Of a stretch of 49,245 nt of DNA, positions 17,097-24,644 are shown piece by piece (positions within the stretch are counted from its first letter, which is position 1; each line of letters opens with the position of its first letter). The stretch covers positions 1 to 49,245 of the forward strand of contig CALFLO010000105.1 in assembly GCA_937880175.1 (NCBI GenBank), read 5' to 3'. A program made the translations under genes and the position numbers. The notes beneath the pieces were generated by a model. It searched no databases. It was not told where the DNA came from and saw only the letters and a list, made by a program, of their open reading frames with translations. Source of the stretch: an uncultured Gluconobacter sp. (lineage in GTDB: Bacteria; Pseudomonadota; Alphaproteobacteria; Acetobacterales; Acetobacteraceae).

Positions 17097-18749
17097 CTAT
17101 TCCGGGATGCGTTCGAGCAGCCAGGTCACGCTCTGATGGATGCGTTTGACAGGCGTCTCAGCCGCAGGTTTTCCGTCCCCGGCAGGACTTTCTCCGCCCG
17201 GCGCAACCATCTCCGGAAGCGCCAGAGGTGTAATGATGATCTGCGTGCAGACTTCGCGCTTCCCACGCCCCAGATAAACATCGTTTTCCAGACGCACGAC
17301 ACCATCGCGCTGCCTGAATCGCCAGATCGCCCCGCCCACCTGTAGAATGATATCCTCGTCATCCTGCGTCACCTTCACATCCGGATGAATATGAAAGCGG
17401 ATGGCGAAGTCGATATTGCGTTCACCATCAATGATTTCCTGCCCTCGCAGGTCCTCACCATCGGAACCGAAATACAGACGCCGCGTCCATTTCGCCCCCA
17501 GCGGCGCATGGTAGCCGTCATGCGCAAGCTCCAGCCAGTGCGCGGAACCATCCGTCTGGTGATCGCAGGACACGGTCACAGGGCGGCGCGTCATGCCACC
17601 ATCGGGCCCGAAATCCGCGGAAGACAGACCATCCGCCACCAGAACCGTATGCGCGGCACTGCTGCGCATGGCATCCCGCCACGCTCCCACCACGGCACTT
17701 CCACAATTGACGAACAGGCGGTGCCGCTGGTGCGAGAACTCAAAGGACAGGGTCCCGGCATGGGCCATGCTGTCAAAACCAGCTGGCGCGGGGGGACCAC
17801 TGTCCACGAGCAGCAGCGATTTCCCAAGCGTCAAGCGGGTGAACCGACCCTGCGGCATGGCCGGGGCGATCAGTTTCTGCCGCGAGCCCTGCGCCAGAAC
17901 GTCTTCCACAGCCGCACTATGCCGCTCATTTGCCCCATTGAAGACCGCAAGACCACCATCTCCATGACGCATCGCCCGCAGAACGGGACAGACTTTATCC
18001 AGAGCCCGATCGATGAAGGGTGGGACGCTGGCATGGGCCGTGCGGAACATGACGGACATTTCAGCGAGTTCCCGCGCCACCAGAAACTGCGCCTCCGGGC
18101 TGCGTTCTGCCACGGTGCCGTCCGCCAGAACCAGCCGGTCCAGTTCGCCGGGCAGATAGCGCAGGAAACGCGACATGAACCCCGTATGCTCCGGCATCGC
18201 CATCGCCGCGGCCAGCAGCCCACGAAATGCCATCAGAACACGCGCGCCCTGCGGCGGCAGGGGCAGCAGCGCCGCAATGGTCCGCCCTTCCACCAGCATC
18301 CGTTCCATCAGGCGCTGCTGAAGGCGTGGATCGGCAGAGGCCAGACAGAACTCATGATTCGACAGCCATGACGCCAGACGCGAGCCCGTGACGCAGGCAT
18401 CCCGCACCAGCGGATCCGTTGGCGGATGGGCCAGCCAGTCACTGACAAGTCCCCGCGCGGTCAGGCGCGCCCTGTCGCTTCCGAGCGTCCGCAGATCCCG
18501 CAGCCAGCTGAACCCGTGGAGCCATTCCCGCACCGGCTCCGGCCAGGGGCCACGCTCCCAGTTTCCGTTCGGCAACGGGTAGTCCTGCCGGTCAAAACGG
18601 AAATACCCGCCAATCAGGCGCGCCCCCTGATCCGGATCACCCTTCCAGGGATCACGGAACGCATGCACAGGTCCTTCGGAGGCAGGGCCCCCGAATGGCA
18701 GGCGGGCAAGGGAAAGACGGAGACCACGAAGCCAGCGACTGCCTGTCAT
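17097..18749 (-). CDS. Heparinase II/III-like protein
   Basis: A 550-aa protein resembling the heparinase II/III family. It has an alpha-helical N-terminal part (WERGPWPEPVREWLHGFSWLRDL; SNHEFCLASADPRLQQRLMERM) and a C-terminal beta-sandwich (GTLSFEFSHQRHRLFVNCGS, HTVLVADGLSSADF). Such proteins are widespread next to rpe and purH in alphaproteobacteria, with no proven substrate there. No signal peptide is evident, so it is probably cytoplasmic. The start overlaps the rpe stop (TGATG). Polysaccharide lyase activity is a family-level guess. Confidence 0.85.
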   Translation of the reverse strand: MTGSRWLRGLRLSLARLPFGGPASEGPVHAFRDPWKGDPDQGARLIGGYFRFDRQDYPLPNGNWERGPWPEPVREWLHGFSWLRDLRTLGSDRARLTARGLVSDWLAHPPTDPLVRDACVTGSRLASWLSNHEFCLASADPRLQQRLMERMLVEGRTIAALLPLPPQGARVLMAFRGLLAAAMAMPEHTGFMSRFLRYLPGELDRLVLADGTVAERSPEAQFLVARELAEMSVMFRTAHASVPPFIDRALDKVCPVLRAMRHGDGGLAVFNGANERHSAAVEDVLAQGSRQKLIAPAMPQGRFTRLTLGKSLLLVDSGPPAPAGFDSMAHAGTLSFEFSHQRHRLFVNCGSAVVGAWRDAMRSSAAHTVLVADGLSSADFGPDGGMTRRPVTVSCDHQTDGSAHWLELAHDGYHAPLGAKWTRRLYFGSDGEDLRGQEIIDGERNIDFAIRFHIHPDVKVTQDDEDIILQVGGAIWRFRQRDGVVRLENDVYLGRGKREVCTQIIITPLALPEMVAPGGESPAGDGKPAAETPVKRIHQSVTWLLERIPE

Positions 18750-19423
18750 CAGGTGATCTGTTCCACGAACGGACCTTCAAGCGCCCGGATCGCAGCGTCC
18801 CGGTCTTCTTTGCCGAAGACTGCCGAGCCCGCAACGAGCATGGTCGCGCCCGCTTCCACAACACGTGGCGCCGTCCGGGGATCAATCCCGCCATCCACGG
18901 CGAGGACGATCTCCCGTGCGCTCTCGCGGATCATTTCCGCCAGTGTCCTGATCTTGGCAAGCTGACTGTCGAGGAAGCTCTGACCGCCAAACCCCGGATT
19001 GACGGTCATGACAAGGATGATGTCCACCAGATCCATGACTTCCGACAGCGCCACGGCAGGCGTCGCGGGACAGATTGCAACACCCGGACGGCAGCCCAGA
19101 GCGCGGATCGTCTGAAGCGAGCGGTGCAGATGTGGCGCGTTTTCGACATGCACCGTGATGTGATCGGCGCCTGCCTTCGCCGTCGCTTCCAGATACGGAT
19201 CCACCGGATCGATCATCAGATGAACATCGAACTTCGCATCCGTATGCTTGCGAAGAGCCGCAATCACCGGAGGGCCGAAGGAGATGTTCGGCACAAAATG
19301 CCCGTCCATCACATCCAGGTGAAGCCAGGGCGCGCGCGCAATGGAGGCGATCTCTTCCCCAAGGCAGGAAAAGTCAGCAGCCAGAAGGCTGGGAGCGACG
19401 ATGATCGAAGGCCGGTCAGTCAT
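18749..19423 (-). CDS. rpe: Ribulose-phosphate 3-epimerase
   Basis: A 224-aa TIM-barrel enzyme interconverting ribulose 5-phosphate and xylulose 5-phosphate in the pentose phosphate pathway, the main sugar route in acetic acid bacteria. Landmarks are IVAPSLLAADFSCL, HLDVMDGHFVPN with metal ligands, HLMIDPVDPYL, MTVNPGFGGQ and the catalytic LAVDGGI. The start at 19423 (MTDRPSIIVAP) gives normal length; the open frame upstream to 19555 looks non-coding. First gene of the rpe - heparinase-like - GT4 unit. Confidence 0.96.
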   Translation of the reverse strand: MTDRPSIIVAPSLLAADFSCLGEEIASIARAPWLHLDVMDGHFVPNISFGPPVIAALRKHTDAKFDVHLMIDPVDPYLEATAKAGADHITVHVENAPHLHRSLQTIRALGCRPGVAICPATPAVALSEVMDLVDIILVMTVNPGFGGQSFLDSQLAKIRTLAEMIRESAREIVLAVDGGIDPRTAPRVVEAGATMLVAGSAVFGKEDRDAAIRALEGPFVEQIT

Positions 19424-19502
19424 ACTGTCCTGTATCGGCAAACCCATCGCGCGACGCAAGCCACATCCGCATCCGTGCGCATCTTCGTGAGGTTCGTGTC
19501 TG

Positions 19503-19579
19503 GGGGCACTCTCCTCCGGAACCCCGGCGTCCCTGAAGCGTCCTGATAGCCACATCTGTCGACCTGCCCGGAGTGCCCC
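19503..19579 (+). promoter_or_regulatory. Possible long-range anti-Shine-Dalgarno pairing in the AGE gene leader
   Basis: GGGGCACTC (19503-19511) is the exact reverse complement of GAGTGCCCC (19571-19579), which includes part of the Shine-Dalgarno and abuts the ATG at 19580. Pairing would close a 59-nt loop and cover the ribosome-binding site. The 13-mer GGAGTGCCCCATG at this start also occurs at the uvrA-like start (7819-7831). Function is inference. Confidence 0.45.
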
Positions 19580-20839
19580 ATGACCGACCGCCTTTCACCC
19601 ACCCTCCTCAGCCGCGACAGCTGGATCCGCCGCCCCTCCCACCGGGCCTGGCTGGAAATGCAGGGTCGCCGCCTTCTGGATTTCAGCAAGGGCGGGTGCG
19701 TTGACGGTGGTTTTACCGGGCTGGATCTGGAAGGTACGCTCCCCGAAAACGCAAAACCCGAAGCTACTCTGACGGCGCGCTGCGTGCATGCCTATGCCGT
19801 GGCCGAACTTCAGGGACTGCCCGGAAGCGCGCCGCTCGTCGCCCACGGAATCCACAGCCTGCACACCAATTTCCGCGACGAGGCCCATGGCGGCTGGCAA
19901 CACTTTGCGGACAAGGACAATGACCGCAAACAGGCCTACCTGCACGCCTTCGTGGCTCTCGCGGCCTCCTCGGCCGTGCTGATTGGCGCAGAGGGCGCGG
20001 GCGATCTGCTCAAGGACGCCATCCATCAGATCGAAACCCATTTCTGGAGCGAAGACGAAGGCGTCATGCGTGAGAGCTTCGCCCCGGACTGGTCAGACGA
20101 AGAAGACTATCGCGGTGCCAACAGCAACATGCACTCCACCGAGGCCTTCATGGCACTGGCGGACGTCACCGGAGATGTGAAATGGCTGCATCGCGCCCGC
20201 CGCATCGTCACGCGCTTCGTGCATGAACTGGCGGCGGCGGAAGGATTCGCGATGCCAGAGCATTTCAACCGTAACTGGACCCTTCTGCGCGACTATCACA
20301 GCGACAAACCCAATGATGACCTGCGCCCCTACGGCATGACGCCCGGCCATTTCGTGGAATGGGCCCATCTGACCGTGAAGCTGGAAGCCGCTCTGCTCCG
20401 TCACGGCCTTGCAACGCCGGAATGGATGCTGCACGACGCACAGGCCCTGTTCGAAACCGGCATGAACACCGGCTGGAACGCTGATGGTCGGCCCGGCATG
20501 CTCTACACCATCAACTGGGAGCACGGCCCCCACAACCGCAGCCGCATCCACTGGGCGCAGGCCGAGGCCCTGACGGCCGCCATCAATCTCTACAAGCGGA
20601 CCGGCAACCCCCATTACGAGCACTGGTACCGCACGATCTGGGACTATATCGACACGACCCTGATCGACCGCGATTTCGGAAGCTGGTTCAACGAAGTCAG
20701 CCCCGAAGGCGACCCCACCGAGACGATCTACAAGGGGAAGGGCGACCTGTATCACGCCTATCAGTCCACGCTCGCCCCGATGATGCCACTCGCGCCGTCC
20801 CTTGCCACGGCCATCGAGCAGATCGGCGTCCCGTACTGA
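19580..20839 (+). CDS. AGE-family sugar epimerase/isomerase (YihS/mannose isomerase-like)
   Basis: A 419-aa alpha/alpha-barrel enzyme of the N-acylglucosamine 2-epimerase superfamily. Motifs include GGCVDGGFTG, HGGWQHF, RGANSNMHSTEAFMALADVT (strongly YihS-like), DDLRPYGMTPGHFVEWA and INWEHGPHNRSRIHWAQAEA with conserved histidines. The last motif and NSNMH supply the usual catalytic His pair. YihS-type members isomerise mannose/fructose/glucose or sulfoquinovose; which applies here is not visible. Monocistronic, divergent from rpe and convergent with the YdcF-like gene. Start supported by GGAG 6 nt upstream. Confidence 0.88.
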   Translation: MTDRLSPTLLSRDSWIRRPSHRAWLEMQGRRLLDFSKGGCVDGGFTGLDLEGTLPENAKPEATLTARCVHAYAVAELQGLPGSAPLVAHGIHSLHTNFRDEAHGGWQHFADKDNDRKQAYLHAFVALAASSAVLIGAEGAGDLLKDAIHQIETHFWSEDEGVMRESFAPDWSDEEDYRGANSNMHSTEAFMALADVTGDVKWLHRARRIVTRFVHELAAAEGFAMPEHFNRNWTLLRDYHSDKPNDDLRPYGMTPGHFVEWAHLTVKLEAALLRHGLATPEWMLHDAQALFETGMNTGWNADGRPGMLYTINWEHGPHNRSRIHWAQAEALTAAINLYKRTGNPHYEHWYRTIWDYIDTTLIDRDFGSWFNEVSPEGDPTETIYKGKGDLYHAYQSTLAPMMPLAPSLATAIEQIGVPY

Positions 20840-20849
20840 TCCGCGGCCC

Positions 20850-21434
20850 CTACGGCGCTTTCGTCAGAACATAGACCGGAAGCGCCACACAATCGCGGAA
20901 CAGGTACCACAGTTCCGCCACCCGGAACTGCGAGGGCGCAGCACCGGAGACCAGCTTCACGCCGACGCGGCGCAGGGCCCATTCCGATCGCAGGACGTGA
21001 AACCACTGGGTCACGACAACTGCACCTTCAGGATGGAGCCGTGCCACATGCAGGGCCGTCAGCCAGGTATTGTTGCCGTGTGAATCCACGACAATTGCAG
21101 AGGCCGGAACGCCCCGCGCCATCAGCCAGTCCGCCATGATCCGCGCCTCGTCCTGATGGTTGCCGCTCTCGATCGCCCCGCTCACCATGACCGTTCGGAC
21201 AAGCCCGGCGCGCCACAGCCGCAGCCCCTCTTCAAGCCGTTCCCTCAATGCAGGGCGCGGCTCGCCCTTCGGCGTCACCGCTGTCCCGAAAATCACCGCC
21301 ATTTCCGAACGAACCGGCACAGCCGAAACGCCCCTGAACGCCACAAAACCCATCCAGAGCAATAACACCGCACTCAGGACGGCCCCTGCGCCCAGCACTT
21401 TGACGACTCCGTACCGCCAGAATCCGCGCGACAT
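20850..21434 (-). CDS. YdcF/SanA-like DUF218 membrane-anchored protein
   Basis: A 194-aa protein with one N-terminal membrane anchor (about residues 9-31), then a DUF218 domain: VIFGTAVTPKGEPRPALRERL, VMVSGAIESGNHQDEA, IVVDSHGNNTWLTA and VVVTQWFHVLRSEWALRRVG. The family is linked to envelope barrier functions (SanA, ElyC), but the reaction is unclear. The start at 21434 overlaps the MFS gene stop in a TGATG arrangement, so the two are co-translated. It ends 10 bp from the convergent AGE gene. Confidence 0.87.
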   Translation of the reverse strand: MSRGFWRYGVVKVLGAGAVLSAVLLLWMGFVAFRGVSAVPVRSEMAVIFGTAVTPKGEPRPALRERLEEGLRLWRAGLVRTVMVSGAIESGNHQDEARIMADWLMARGVPASAIVVDSHGNNTWLTALHVARLHPEGAVVVTQWFHVLRSEWALRRVGVKLVSGAAPSQFRVAELWYLFRDCVALPVYVLTKAP

Positions 21435-22672
21435 CAGGAGCAGCTTTCTTTTCCTGCCCGCTGCCGCTGCAGATAAAGCAGCGCCACCCCTGCCGCCAGA
21501 ATGCCGGACACGGACCCCACCCCCAGCGCCCAACGCGGGCCGAGGGAATTGGCCACCATCCCCACCAGCGGCGCGCCCAGCGGTGACGATCCGGCAAAGA
21601 CCGCAAAGCGGATCGACACCACGCGCCCCCGCATGCCCGGATCCGTCGACAGCTGCATATAGCTGTTGCTCACCGCCGTGAAAGTCAGCGACGCCATGCC
21701 CGCCATGACCAGCGTGAGCGCAAACGCCCAGTATCCCGGCGAAAGCGCACCCAGCAGACAGGCCAGACTGAACACCACAGCCCCCTGCGGCAGGGCAGAG
21801 AACTTCATGGTCCTGCGGCTGGCGGCAAAAAGCGCTCCCGCGATCGTCCCCACCGCCATGGCTGAGTTCAGCACCCCATAGCCATGCGCCCCGACGTGAA
21901 AAACGCTCACGGCCATGGTGGAGATATAGATCGGGAAATTGAGCCCGAAGGCCCCGAGCAGAAACAGCATGAACAGGATGGTTCGCAGATCATCGCGCTT
22001 CCAGACATAGCGCACGCCCGTCAGCAGATCCTGCTTCTCCTGATGCGCGTTGTCCGGTTTTGCCGGGGCAAGCCGGTGCAGATCCTGCGTCCGCAGGGAC
22101 AGAAGCGACATCAGGACACCGTAGAACGACAGGCCGTTCAGAATGAATGACCACCCCGAACCAAGCTCCGCAATACAGAACCCCGCCACGGCCGGCCCGA
22201 TCATGCGACCGGCATTATAGGACACGGAATTGAGCGCCACGGCATTGGCGAGATCATCCTCGCCCACCAGTTCACCCGCAAAGATCTGCCGCACCGGACT
22301 GTCGAAGGCCGCCACGCATCCGCTCAGAAATGCAAAGAGGTCCACTTCCCACAACCGGATCAGGCCCGTCACCACCAGAACCCCGAGCACAATGGCCAAA
22401 GTTCCGAGTGCTGCCTGCGTCAGCAGCAGAAAACGATGTTTCTCCACCCGGTCGGCAATTTTCCCGGTCCAGAAAATCAGCAGAAGCGGGGGCGCAAGCT
22501 GAAGCGCCGTGACAATGCCAACGGCTGCGGCATCATGCCGGGTCAGTTCTGTCAGGACCAGCCAGTCCTGCGTCGTCATCTGCATCCAGGTCCCGATATT
22601 CGAGACCAGAGCCCCCATGGCCCAGACACGGTAATTGCGCTGCCCCAGAGACCGGAAAGCATGCCCCATCAT
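21434..22672 (-). CDS. Major facilitator superfamily transporter (EntS/MFS_3-like)
   Basis: A 412-aa multi-pass inner-membrane protein. It begins with FRSLGQRNYRVWAMGALVSN and GTWMQMTTQDWLVL, the typical opening of EntS-like/MFS_3 exporters. It has 10-12 hydrophobic segments and FDSPVRQIFAGELVGEDDLANA between TM4 and TM5. The ATG at 22672 (or 22669) is preferred to the TTG at 22678. Probably a proton-coupled exporter of unknown substrate; coupled to the YdcF-like gene downstream. Confidence 0.9.
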   Translation of the reverse strand: MMGHAFRSLGQRNYRVWAMGALVSNIGTWMQMTTQDWLVLTELTRHDAAAVGIVTALQLAPPLLLIFWTGKIADRVEKHRFLLLTQAALGTLAIVLGVLVVTGLIRLWEVDLFAFLSGCVAAFDSPVRQIFAGELVGEDDLANAVALNSVSYNAGRMIGPAVAGFCIAELGSGWSFILNGLSFYGVLMSLLSLRTQDLHRLAPAKPDNAHQEKQDLLTGVRYVWKRDDLRTILFMLFLLGAFGLNFPIYISTMAVSVFHVGAHGYGVLNSAMAVGTIAGALFAASRRTMKFSALPQGAVVFSLACLLGALSPGYWAFALTLVMAGMASLTFTAVSNSYMQLSTDPGMRGRVVSIRFAVFAGSSPLGAPLVGMVANSLGPRWALGVGSVSGILAAGVALLYLQRQRAGKESCS

Positions 22673-22808
22673 GGGCAAGACCCGTCATTCAGGGCAGGGA
22701 AACGGCATGGACCACACGGCATGCCGCCAGTGTCGGGAATATCAGGCCCGATGTCGAGGCATGTCGCGAGAATGTTTCACCTGACGTGCCCGGGCAGAAA
22801 TGTCGCCG

Positions 22809-24236
22809 TCAGGCTCCTGCCGAGGCCAGGCTCCGGCTTGCGAGACCTTTCCAGCCGCCCGAGGACGATACGGAACCAAACCGGAATCTGGACAGCTCAC
22901 CAAAAAGATCCTTCGCCTCGTTGCTCAGGTTCCGGCACGCGACATTGACCTCTTCCACCATCGCGGCATTGCGCTGGGTCATCTGGTCCATTTCGTTGAT
23001 GGCCTTGTTGATCGTCTCAAGACTTTCAGCCTCACCCGTCGTGGAGTGGGAAATGTCTTCAAGAAGTGATGTGATCCCATCGACATGCTCGCTGATGACC
23101 TTCATCGACCGGTCAGCCTCGCCAACAAGCTGAACGCCCTCTTCCACCTGCCGCCCGGAGGCCGTGATGATGTTGCGGATATCCTGTGCCGATTTGGCAG
23201 AACGCTGGGCAAGCGCACGGATTTCCTTTGCAACCACGTCAAATCCCTGCCCGGCCTCTCCGGCCCGCGCGGCCTCGATCCCCGCATTCAGCGACAGAAG
23301 ATTGGTCTGGAACGCAATCTCCTCGATCAGGCCCAGAATACTCTCCACCTGCCGTGAGGAGGCCCGGATCTCACCCATGGCCTTGTTGGCCGAATGCATG
23401 ATCTCCGAGATCACGACCGTCTGCCCCCGGGTCTCCAGAACAGTCTCGCGCGCCTGAACCGCCGAGCGGGCCGTTTTGCCGACCGCCTGCGTAATGCTGT
23501 TGATGGACGCAGCGGACTGGGCAAGGTTGAAGGCCTGCCGCTCCGTGCGCTCGCTCAGTTCAGCCGAAGCCGAGGCAATTTCAGACGTCCCGTTGGCAAT
23601 CACGGATGTTGCGTCGGAAATCTTGGCGATCGCCGTCCGGTAAATGTGGATGAGGGTGTTGAAGTCCTTGCGGAACTCTTCAAACCTGTCCTGAAAATGC
23701 TCCTGGAACGTAAAGGTCAGATCACCTTTTTTCACGATCTCCATTCCGGCGCAGATCGTCCCGATCGTTTCGCTTTGCAGGTGACGGATGCTTTCGCTCT
23801 TTCCGGAAAGCTCTTGCTGGATCCGTGCAGCCTCGCGGGCCTCGGTGGCCAGAATTTCCTGAAGCTTGAGCTGGTTCTGGCTGTTTTCCCGAAAGGACTG
23901 AAGCGATCGGGCCAGACGCCCGGCGCAGTCCTGATGATGCAAGCACGGAATGGTGATGTTAAGCGCGCCACCGGCTACTTTTTCTGTCGCAGCAGTGATC
24001 TGCTCAAATGGAACGGCAATAACACGGATGGCAAACCGCCCGATCAGCAGCGTCAGGACAACCTGAAACAGCAGGCCGGTGAACTGAGACAGCATCTGCT
24101 CATGCCGGTAGTGAACAAACAGATACTCGCAAAGCTGTTCGACCACGAACTGAACAACGGCAATCATGACCAGAACAGCAAAAAGTGCCTTGATCTTCTG
24201 GCGGACGTAGGCGGTTTTTTCGATCCAGTTCAGCAT
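22809..24236 (-). CDS. Methyl-accepting chemotaxis protein without periplasmic sensor domain
   Basis: A 475-aa chemoreceptor. Two hydrophobic segments (about 15-40 and 50-70) are separated by only about ten residues (YLFVHYRHEQ), so no ligand-binding domain lies outside the membrane. A HAMP-like region follows (about 70-125), then a second HAMP-like stretch (IVKKGDLTFTFQEHF). The signalling domain carries the conserved hairpin tip EIAFQTNLLSLNAGIEAARA. It ends in SSGGWKGLASRSLASAGA with no CheR/CheB-binding pentapeptide. It probably reads a membrane-state, cytosolic or redox cue and signals through CheW/CheA. No che gene is nearby. Confidence 0.93.
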   Translation of the reverse strand: MLNWIEKTAYVRQKIKALFAVLVMIAVVQFVVEQLCEYLFVHYRHEQMLSQFTGLLFQVVLTLLIGRFAIRVIAVPFEQITAATEKVAGGALNITIPCLHHQDCAGRLARSLQSFRENSQNQLKLQEILATEAREAARIQQELSGKSESIRHLQSETIGTICAGMEIVKKGDLTFTFQEHFQDRFEEFRKDFNTLIHIYRTAIAKISDATSVIANGTSEIASASAELSERTERQAFNLAQSAASINSITQAVGKTARSAVQARETVLETRGQTVVISEIMHSANKAMGEIRASSRQVESILGLIEEIAFQTNLLSLNAGIEAARAGEAGQGFDVVAKEIRALAQRSAKSAQDIRNIITASGRQVEEGVQLVGEADRSMKVISEHVDGITSLLEDISHSTTGEAESLETINKAINEMDQMTQRNAAMVEEVNVACRNLSNEAKDLFGELSRFRFGSVSSSGGWKGLASRSLASAGA

Positions 24237-24424
24237 GAGCGCCTTTTTTGACCTCTGGTCCCACAGGGTGTTCGGGAAGTGGCGTGAGAGTTTGTGAAAC
24301 TATACATGTCGTTATTAATAAAGAATGAATAATTCTCACGAAATTGTTTGCAACATACCTGACGCCTGCACCCGACAGCTTCGTTCATATTGACAATTTT
24401 TCGTCCACGGAGGATTTGTGGCGC
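24237..24424. other. Divergent promoter region between the chemoreceptor and the thiamine operon
   Basis: About 190 bp, AT-rich in the middle (24300-24350), with no ORF. A TTGACA hexamer at 24390-24395 sits about 30 bp before the riboswitch and is a plausible -35 for the thiamine operon, with a poor -10 near 24413-24419. Nothing else is recognisable. Confidence 0.5.
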
Positions 24425-24541
24425 TTCACCGTGGGGGGCCCTGGCATCGGGCTGAGATTCTGCTGGTGTGACCCTTGAAAGTCATACGGCGCAGTGACCC
24501 ATTGAACCTGATCCAGTTCATACTGGCGGAGGGATGGTGGT
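24425..24541 (+). ncRNA. TPP riboswitch (THI element)
   Basis: Conserved THI-box elements occur in order: a G-run (24433-24438), a GCCC/GGGC stem (24438-24441 with 24449-24452), CTGAGA (24452-24457), ACCC (24497-24500), GAACCTGATC (24504-24513), the P5 hairpin CCAG/CTGG (24513-24516 with 24523-24526) and GGCGGAGGGA (24525-24534). CACC (24427-24430) and GGTG (24536-24539) can close P1. Between CTGAGA and ACCC is an extended P3a hairpin: CTGC...GCAG, then GTGTGAC pairing GTCATAC. It binds thiamine pyrophosphate and represses the downstream genes. No T run lies between it and the ATG at 24645, so control is probably at translation. Confidence 0.95.
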
Positions 24542-24644
24542 CGCTGTCTGCCAGACTTGTTTCTCACACACGAAGCAGCCAGCAGCTTGAACCTTTCCTG
24601 TCAGAGCTGAGATCTCATTGCTTGCAGGCGAGGAGTCTCTCATC

